DNA from: an uncultured Bacteroidales bacterium
Lineage (GTDB): Bacteria; Bacteroidota; Bacteroidia; Bacteroidales; UBA932
Direction: 5' to 3'
DNA length: 64,000 nucleotides
NCBI GenBank assembly: GCA_900318015.1
Contig: ONJB01000007.1
Location: 93,464 to 157,463 of the forward strand
Shown: positions 59,023 through 64,000 of the stretch, piece by piece
Layout: every line of letters starts with the position of its first letter
Position numbering within the stretch: the stretch's first letter is position 1
Made by a program: the position numbers and the translations under genes
The notes under the pieces: generated by a model
What the model saw: the letters and a program-made list of their open reading frames with translations, nothing else
Database searches by the model: none
Told to the model about the DNA's origin: nothing

Positions 59023-59990
59023 ATGAGTAAGTTGATTGTATCCCCTTCACCCCACATCCATTCCAAGGACTCCACCCGGTCCCTGATGCTGGATGTCGTG
59101 ATCGCGCTCCTGCCTGCGGTGCTCTGCTCCTTCGTCGGGAGATCCTCGTGATGGCCGTGAGCGTGTGCTCCTGCCTCCTGCTCGAGTGGGCCATCACCCG
59201 TTTCCTGCTGAAGAAACCCTCCACCCTGTGCGACCTCTCCGCGGTCGTGACGGGTATCCTCCTGGGCCTGAACCTGCCGTACACCACCCCCTGGTGGGTC
59301 GTGTTCATCGGCGCGGTCGTCGCCATCGGCGTCGCCAAGATGACTTTCGGCGGCCTGGGCCAGAACATCTGGAACCCCGCCCTGGTGGGCCGCGTGTTCC
59401 TCCTCGTCTCCTTCCCGACCTACATGACCACCTGGTCGCAGCCCAAGGGCCTGTTCGGCCTGGATGCCGTGACCGGTCCGACCCCGCTCGGCGCCATCAA
59501 CGAAGGCCTGATGCAGGGCGCGTCCGTGCAGGACATCATGGCGCAGAACGGGTATGATTACGGGCAGATGTTGTTCGCGAACCTCGGCGGCTCCGCCGGC
59601 GAAGTCTGCGCCATCGCCCTGCTGCTCGGCTTCGTTTACCTGTGCGTCCGCCGGGTCATCAAGCCTTGGATCACCCTGACGATCTTCGCCACGGTGGCCC
59701 TGACGGCCCTCCTTTTCTGGGGCATCAATCCCGCCCGTTTCACCGGTCCCGTCTTCAACCTCCTCACCGGCGGTCTCATCCTCGGCGCCTGCTTCATGGC
59801 CACCGACTACGTGACCTCCCCGATGAGCCTCTGGGGCGGGGTCATCTTTGGCGTGGGCATCGGTTTCCTCACGATGATGATCCGTTACTTCGGTTCCTAT
59901 CCGGAAGGCGTCTCGTTCGCCATCCTGATCATGAACTCCTTCGTTCCGCTCCTCAACCGGGCGTTCCACCAGAAAAAATTCGGGAGGTAG
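59023..59990 (+). pseudogene. rnfD: Frameshifted rnfD
   Basis: An ATG at 59023 gives the normal RnfD start (MSKLIVSPSPHIHS...LLPAVLCSFV) but the frame stops at 59149-59151 after 42 codons. The remainder continues in another frame (REILVMAVSVCSCLLLEW onward). Compared with RnfD in general, a few residues around the YFG-type loop of the first membrane helix pair are missing at the junction (about 59131-59138), so the defect fits a deletion of 1 or 13 bases rather than a substitution. Either the strain carries a broken gene or the sequence has an indel error. All other rnf genes are intact, so an error or recoding is plausible. The stop and a following ATG overlap as TGATG. Confidence 0.85.
59151..59990 (+). 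CDS. RnfD main body (C-terminal 279 residues)
   Basis: This open frame contains most of RnfD: LLEWAITRFLLKKPSTLCDLSAVVTGILLGLNLP (in part), the covalent FMN site region DAVTGPTPLG with the acceptor Thr, FANLGGSAGEVCAI and GACFMATDYVTSPMS. About seven further membrane segments are visible. The ATG at 59151 overlaps the upstream TGA, so re-initiation by coupling is conceivable. Without the first helix the product might still insert, but the native gene surely begins at 59023. Confidence 0.8.
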   Translation: MAVSVCSCLLLEWAITRFLLKKPSTLCDLSAVVTGILLGLNLPYTTPWWVVFIGAVVAIGVAKMTFGGLGQNIWNPALVGRVFLLVSFPTYMTTWSQPKGLFGLDAVTGPTPLGAINEGLMQGASVQDIMAQNGYDYGQMLFANLGGSAGEVCAIALLLGFVYLCVRRVIKPWITLTIFATVALTALLFWGINPARFTGPVFNLLTGGLILGACFMATDYVTSPMSLWGGVIFGVGIGFLTMMIRYFGSYPEGVSFAILIMNSFVPLLNRAFHQKKFGR

Positions 59991-59994
59991 CAAG

Positions 59995-60552
59995 ATGGCA
60001 GCCGTATCCAATCTCAAGAACATGACGCTGGTCCTCGGACTGACCTGTCTCCTGTGCTCCGCCGTCCTCGGCGGCGCGTACGCCCTCACGAAGAATCCCA
60101 TCGACGCCGCGGCCGTCGCCAAGACGAACAAGGCCGTGGGCGCGGTGCTTCCCGCCTTCGACGAGACTTCCTACGAATCCGTCGAGGTCGATGGAAAGAC
60201 CTACAACTACTACAAGGCCGTCAAGGGTGGTGAAACCGTCGGCTACGCCGTCGAGTCCACCGTCGTCGGCTTCGGCGGCCCGCTGTCCCTGATGGTGGGC
60301 GTCACCCCGGACGGGGTGGTGTACAACACCTCCGTCCTTTCGCACGCGGAAACCCCGGGCCTCGGCGCCAAGTGCAACACCGACGCCAAGTTCATGGCCC
60401 AGTGGGAAGGTTTCGACCCTTCCGCCAAGATTCTCTCCGTCAAGAAGGACGGCGGCGACGTGGACGCCATCACGGCTTCCACCATCACCTCCCGCGCCTA
60501 CACGGAAGCCGTCAAGAATGCCGTGAACGCGGTTAAAGCAATGGAGGACTAG
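59995..60552 (+). CDS. rnfG: Rnf complex subunit G, covalent flavin
   Basis: This 185-residue subunit has one N-terminal membrane helix (LVLGLTCLLCSAVLGGAYA) and a periplasmic FMN-binding domain. The FMN acceptor should be Thr163 in DAITASTITS; the usual S/T-G-A-T motif reads T-A-S-T here, a mild variant. GYAVESTVVGFGGPLSLMVG and SHAETPGLGAK are also typical. It starts 4 nt after rnfD. Confidence 0.94.
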   Translation: MAAVSNLKNMTLVLGLTCLLCSAVLGGAYALTKNPIDAAAVAKTNKAVGAVLPAFDETSYESVEVDGKTYNYYKAVKGGETVGYAVESTVVGFGGPLSLMVGVTPDGVVYNTSVLSHAETPGLGAKCNTDAKFMAQWEGFDPSAKILSVKKDGGDVDAITASTITSRAYTEAVKNAVNAVKAMED

Positions 60553-60555
60553 ACG

Positions 60556-61146
60556 ATGGCTAAAAACTGGAAACTCATTACCGACGGTCTGGTCAAGAAC
60601 AACCCGACCTTCGTCCTGCTGCTGGGCATGTGCCCGACGCTGGCCACGACGACCTCGGCCATCAACGGCCTTTCCATGGGCCTGGCGACCCTGTTCGTCC
60701 TGGTCCTGTCGAACGTGGTCATCTCCCTGATCGCGCCGGTCGTGCCGGACAAGGTGCACATCCCGGTGTACATCGTCGTCATCGCCACCTTCGTCACGCT
60801 GCTCCAGCTGCTGATGCAGGCTTATACCCCGGCGGTCTACGAGACCCTGGGCCTGTTCATCCCGCTCATCGTGGTGAACTGCATCGTCCTCGGCCGTGCG
60901 GAGGCCTTCGCCTCCAAGAACGGCGTCGGCGCCAGCGCCCTGGACGGCATCGGCGTGGGCATCGGCTTCACCCTGGCGCTCACCGTCCTCGGCCTCGTCC
61001 GCGAGGTCCTGGGCTCCGGCTCCGCCTTCGGCTTCAACTTCATCGGCGGCCGCGACGGCATGCTCGCCTTCGTGATGGCCCCGGGCGCTTTCCTGTGCCT
61101 GGGCTACCTGATGGTCCTGTTCAACAAATTCCTGAAAAAAGACTAG
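60556..61146 (+). CDS. rnfE: Rnf complex subunit E
   Basis: This 196-residue integral membrane subunit has six helices. Characteristic stretches are KNNPTFVLLLGMCPTLATT with the conserved Cys, FIPLIVVNCIVLGRAEAFA with the second conserved Cys, and NFIGGRDGMLAFVMAPGAF. The two cysteines hold part of the shared 2Fe-2S site with RnfA. 3 nt from rnfG and from rnfA. Confidence 0.95.
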   Translation: MAKNWKLITDGLVKNNPTFVLLLGMCPTLATTTSAINGLSMGLATLFVLVLSNVVISLIAPVVPDKVHIPVYIVVIATFVTLLQLLMQAYTPAVYETLGLFIPLIVVNCIVLGRAEAFASKNGVGASALDGIGVGIGFTLALTVLGLVREVLGSGSAFGFNFIGGRDGMLAFVMAPGAFLCLGYLMVLFNKFLKKD

Positions 61147-61149
61147 GCC

Positions 61150-61752
61150 ATGGAGTACTTCCTGATCATCATCTCGGCGATTTTCGTCAACAACATCGTC
61201 CTGGCGCAGTTCCTCGGAATCTGCCCCTATCTGGGTGTCTCCAACAAGCTGTCGACGGCCACGGGCATGTCGATGGCCGTGTGCTTCGTCATCACCCTTG
61301 CCACCCTGGTGACTTTCCTCATCAACAAGTATCTCCTCGTTCCCTTCCAGCTCGAGTTCCTGCAGACGATCGCCTTCATCCTGGTGATCGCCGCCCTCGT
61401 GCAGATGGTGGAGATCGTGCTGAAGAAGGTGAGTCCGTCCCTCTACCAGGCCCTCGGTATCTTCCTGCCCCTGATCACCACGAACTGCGCCGTCCTCGGC
61501 GTCGCGATCACGGTGGTCACCAAGGAATTCACCTTCGGCCTTCCTTCCCACCTGCTGAACCTCGGTGAGGCGCTGGTCTATGCCTTTGCGACTTCCCTGG
61601 GTTACGGCCTGGCGATGGTCATCTTCGCGGGCATCCGCGAACACCTCGCCCTGTGCGACGTGCCCAAGGCGTTCAAGGGCGTCCCGATCGCCCTGGTGAG
61701 CGTGGGTATCCTCGCGCTGGCCTTCATGGGTTTCAGCGGCATGGTCAAGTAA
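61150..61752 (+). CDS. rnfA: Rnf complex subunit A
   Basis: This 200-residue, six-helix subunit pairs with RnfE as an inverted repeat in the membrane. Visible motifs are [20 protein letters not shown]-like (written here as [17 protein letters not shown]) and [16 protein letters not shown], giving the conserved cysteines. It ends the rnf operon; no clear terminator follows within the 25 nt before the next gene. Confidence 0.96.
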   Translation: MEYFLIIISAIFVNNIVLAQFLGICPYLGVSNKLSTATGMSMAVCFVITLATLVTFLINKYLLVPFQLEFLQTIAFILVIAALVQMVEIVLKKVSPSLYQALGIFLPLITTNCAVLGVAITVVTKEFTFGLPSHLLNLGEALVYAFATSLGYGLAMVIFAGIREHLALCDVPKAFKGVPIALVSVGILALAFMGFSGMVK

Positions 61753-61777
61753 ACAATCAATCTTAGTGTTAGTTACA

Positions 61778-62287
61778 ATGAAGAAGACTCTTTTGATCGT
61801 GATCGCCCTCCTCGGCCTGTCCCTGGCCGCGGTGGCGCAGCCGAAGGCCATCGGTGTCCGCGGCGGCCTGTTCGGTCCCCATTTCAACGGCGAAATCAGC
61901 TACGAGCAGTGGACAAGCCTGTTCGACAACGACTACGATTTCGTGGAAGTGGACCTCGGCGTCTTCGGCGGCAATGGCTTCAAGGCCACGGCGCTGTACA
62001 ACTTCACCTTCGCCCAGCCGGAATTCACCGACCGCGGCGAGTGGGCTTTCTACACGGGCCCGGGCCTGGCCCTCGGCTATGGCACCGGCAACAAGCTCAA
62101 GGAAGACGGAACCACCGAGGCGAAAGCTCGCCCGTTCCTGGGTCTGGCTTACCAGCTGGGCCTGGAGTACACCTTCTGGTTCCCGCTGCAGCTTTCCGCC
62201 GATTTCCGTCCCAGTTTCATGATCCCCGCGTTCATGAACCGGGGCAACTGGTACGGCTTCGCGATTTCCGCCCGGTACGCTTTCTAA
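61778..62287 (+). CDS. Small outer-membrane beta-barrel protein, unknown function
   Basis: This 169-residue protein has signal MKKTLLIVIALLGLSLAAVAQ; the ATG is preferred over a GTG four codons upstream. Strand-like stretches (AIGVRGGLFGPHFNGEISY, GFKATALYNFTF, WAFYTGPGLALGYG, RPFLGLAYQLGLEYTF) end in ARYAF, an OmpW/OmpX-like pattern. It follows rnfA by 25 nt and may be co-transcribed. Its stop codon overlaps that of the convergent gene. Confidence 0.75.
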   Translation: MKKTLLIVIALLGLSLAAVAQPKAIGVRGGLFGPHFNGEISYEQWTSLFDNDYDFVEVDLGVFGGNGFKATALYNFTFAQPEFTDRGEWAFYTGPGLALGYGTGNKLKEDGTTEAKARPFLGLAYQLGLEYTFWFPLQLSADFRPSFMIPAFMNRGNWYGFAISARYAF

Positions 62288-63243
62288 AGCGCCGGGAGCG
62301 ACATCAGCAGCTGATACTGCTGGTTGAGCGCCTTCGAGAACGAATTGTCGAGGATGGCATCCGTCAGGGTGCCATCCTCCGTTTGTATCCGGAGGGACTT
62401 GATGTTTCCGTAGGCGAGGGCGCGGAGCTGGGAGAGGGTGGGGTAGAGGTAGATGAAATTGACCTCGTCGCGGGTCTGGGGAAGGGTGAGTTCGGTGCCG
62501 TCCCCGAGGACGAAGGTGACCGGGGCGTCCGGCTCGATGCGGTACTGCTTCTCGGTGCCCAGCTGGAAGGCCAGGTCGATGTCCTCCTTCGCGGAATTCT
62601 TGTAGTACAGGTGGTTCAGGATGAGGTTGTACTTGAGGTCCTGCCCATCGGCGACCATCGGCGTGGCAGCCGTCATGACGCTGCCGGTGAGGTCCACGCG
62701 GCCGGCGGGCTCGGCCGTCAGGTCGATGGTGGTCTGCGCAGCCCGGTCGATGGCCTCACAGTGCCGTTTCAGGAGGGCGGCGAAGGCATCGTCCTTGAAA
62801 TGATACTGCAGGTAATTGTCCGGATCCCAGCCGGTTACGAGCTCAAGGTCGGAGACCCCGCGGGTGAACTTCTCCATGTCGGACGCTTCCAGCGCATAAC
62901 GGAGCCGGTTCAGGTACAGGCCGTCCTCCTGACGGGTTTTCGTCGCGCTTTCCTGGCCGATCTGGTCGGCCCGGACGACGGAGCCGCTGGGGAGGGTGGC
63001 CGTCATCTTCACCCCCTTCGGAGCCGTGAAGCCGGTCTTCTGGCGGAGGTCGATGAACAGCTGGTACAGCGTGGACCCGTCGGGAAAACCGACGCGTTCC
63101 ACACGCACGGAGAGGTCCTGGCAGGGCTCCGCCTCGGTGGAGATATGGGTCATTCCTTCGGACCGGTAGTTGGTCCGGATCTCCTGCGCGGAGAGGGTGA
63201 AGGTGGCTGCGAGAGCCACCAGGGAGAGGAGGGTCTTTTTCAT
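62284..63243 (-). CDS. Secreted protein of unknown function
   Basis: This 319-residue protein has signal MKKTLLSLVALAATFTLSAQ; the start is chosen over an ATG four codons upstream. The rest is a mixed alpha/beta sequence with few cysteines (CQDLSV, KRHCEAI) and no lipobox. I recognise no domain. A consensus -7 box (TATATTTG) lies at 63253-63260 on the minus strand. Its stop (TAG) overlaps the stop (TAA) of the convergent barrel gene by two bases. Confidence 0.75.
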   Translation of the reverse strand: MKKTLLSLVALAATFTLSAQEIRTNYRSEGMTHISTEAEPCQDLSVRVERVGFPDGSTLYQLFIDLRQKTGFTAPKGVKMTATLPSGSVVRADQIGQESATKTRQEDGLYLNRLRYALEASDMEKFTRGVSDLELVTGWDPDNYLQYHFKDDAFAALLKRHCEAIDRAAQTTIDLTAEPAGRVDLTGSVMTAATPMVADGQDLKYNLILNHLYYKNSAKEDIDLAFQLGTEKQYRIEPDAPVTFVLGDGTELTLPQTRDEVNFIYLYPTLSQLRALAYGNIKSLRIQTEDGTLTDAILDNSFSKALNQQYQLLMSLPAL

Positions 63244-63252
63244 TATCGCCTG

Positions 63253-63260
63253 CAAATATA
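63253..63260 (-). promoter_or_regulatory. -7 box for the secreted protein gene
   Basis: TATATTTG on the minus strand, 9 nt before the start codon. The divergent plus-strand gene has a near match, TATCTTTA, at 63293-63300. Confidence 0.5.
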
Positions 63261-63322
63261 CACAATCGGTGCCGGGAAACGGAATTTTTTCGTATCTTTA
63301 TCGGGTTAATAACCTTTAGACT

Positions 63323-63745
63323 ATGTACCAATACCGCATTTCCGGTGACAAGTATGTCCTGAGCCTGGATAACCACGTGGAGATTTCGGCGGCGCTCGCC
63401 GCCTTCTGCCGGGAACTGGACATCCGCTGCGGCGCCGTTTATGGCATCGGCGCCATCTGTGAGGCGACCTTCCGATTCCTGGACCCGGCCACGAAGCAGT
63501 ACGTGGACAAGACCTTCTCCGAGCAGATGGAGATTACGAACCTGACCGGCAACATCTCCCGGAAGGACGGGAACGTCTACCTCCACCTGCACATTACCGC
63601 AAGCCGGCGGGATTACACCTGCATCGGCGGTCACCTGCTCACCGCTCGCGTGAACGGGGCCTGCGAGCTCGTCGTGGAGCGTTTTTCCTGCGAAGCCGGC
63701 CGCCGTTTCGACGAGGAGACGGGCCTCAACCTGTATGATTTCTAA
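63323..63745 (+). CDS. PPC/DUF296-domain protein
   Basis: This 140-residue single-domain protein has the PPC (plant and prokaryote conserved) fold: YRISGDKYVLSLDNHVEI, FCRELDIRCGAVYGIGA, LTGNISRKDGNVYLHLHITASR and CIGGHLLTARVNGACELVVE. The prokaryotic members form trimers and often have a metal or nucleotide site; the role is unknown, although eukaryotic versions are DNA-binding AT-hook proteins. It stands 15 nt upstream of the Dcu-type transporter gene. Confidence 0.88.
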   Translation: MYQYRISGDKYVLSLDNHVEISAALAAFCRELDIRCGAVYGIGAICEATFRFLDPATKQYVDKTFSEQMEITNLTGNISRKDGNVYLHLHITASRRDYTCIGGHLLTARVNGACELVVERFSCEAGRRFDEETGLNLYDF

Positions 63746-63760
63746 ACCTGATACTACAAT

Positions 63761-64000
63761 ATGAGCTTTGTCATGATTGTCGAGCTGCTGATCGTCCTCG
63801 CAGCGCTCTACGTGGGTTCCCGCTACGGTTCCCTGGCTCTCGGTGCCATCTCCGGCATCGGCCTGGCCATCCTCGTGTTCGGCTTCGGGCTCAAGCCCGG
63901 AACCCCTCCGACGGACGTCATCTACATCATCATCGCGGCCGTCACCTGCGCCGGCACCCTCCAGGCGTCGGGCGGTATGGACTGGATGATCCAGATCGCG
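63761..64000 (+). CDS. Dcu-type anaerobic C4-dicarboxylate transporter, 5' part only
   Basis: The first 80 codons are present; the gene runs off the right edge. The N-terminus (MSFVMIVELLIVLAALYVGSR), GLAILVFGFGLKPGTPPTDV and CAGTLQASGGMDWMIQIA match DcuA/DcuB, which exchange fumarate, malate or aspartate for succinate in anaerobes. That fits a succinate-forming fermenter. A versus B cannot be told from this part. Confidence 0.85.
   Translation, partial: MSFVMIVELLIVLAALYVGSRYGSLALGAISGIGLAILVFGFGLKPGTPPTDVIYIIIAAVTCAGTLQASGGMDWMIQIA

Noticed and set aside
59131-59153. rnfD frameshift considered as programmed recoding
   Set aside because: No slippery heptamer is apparent and conserved residues are missing at the junction, so a deletion or sequence error is more likely.

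Overview
The window looks like a chromosome fragment from a high-GC (about 60% or more by eye) member of the Bacteroidales. The evidence is SusC/SusD pairs, SusE/F-type lipoproteins, a BACON domain, a DUF6377-type SusR-like regulator, and Bacteroidetes promoters (the TAnnTTTG -7 box, once with a TTTG box exactly 19 nt upstream). A rumen or gut lineage of the Cryptobacteroides/UBA932 type would fit, but that is inference.

Bases 1-26288 form an alpha-glucan (starch) utilisation locus made of two Sus-like modules. Module A is a SusD 3' end, an eight-module SusE/F lipoprotein and a BACON-carrying SusG-like GH13 amylase. Module B is a SusR-like membrane-spanning regulator, then SusC, SusD, a surface lipoprotein with five CBM26-like repeats plus one SusE/F-type module, a GH13 lipoprotein, a GH13 neopullulanase-type enzyme, a SusB-like GH97, and a 1308-residue fusion of a GH13 neopullulanase to a GH127-type (beta-L-arabinofuranosidase family) domain. 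A perfect 25-bp inverted repeat and a consensus -7 box precede susC. The block ends with a 47-codon ORF and an AT-richer fimbrillin/SusF-like lipoprotein. GC-rich hairpin repeats sit between several of these genes.

Bases 26293-35257 are accessory metabolism and envelope genes: an Fe-ADH/ALDH fusion in the reverse order to AdhE, a Tat-exported PLP lyase lipoprotein, an LD-carboxypeptidase lipoprotein, a secreted 17-residue-repeat protein, a DMT transporter, and a GH31 glucosidase lipoprotein preceded by two phased palindromes.

Bases 35347-40688 hold hypB, a large Fe-S flavoprotein of GltD type and hypA, with no hydrogenase structural gene in view, then two membrane proteins separated by a REP-like hairpin pair. 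The HypA appears to lack a central segment.

Bases 40756-53935 are mixed housekeeping genes: a membrane protein, M28 and M20 peptidases, a HAD phosphatase, an organophosphate antiporter, a YitT-family protein, tRNA-Leu(GAG), a UDG-family protein, a rhodanese/metallo-beta-lactamase fusion, two M23 peptidases, a MerR-type regulator, a Nif3-like protein and a zinc-ribbon coiled-coil protein. Bases 53948-61752 form one compact run: dnaB, a DUF3108 protein, an RseC-like protein and rnfBCDGEA, the ion-pumping ferredoxin:NAD oxidoreductase. rnfD is frameshifted in this sequence. The window ends with two secreted proteins, a PPC-domain protein and the start of a Dcu-type dicarboxylate transporter. The Rnf complex, a fumarate/succinate-type antiporter and polysaccharide degradation together fit an anaerobic saccharolytic fermenter.
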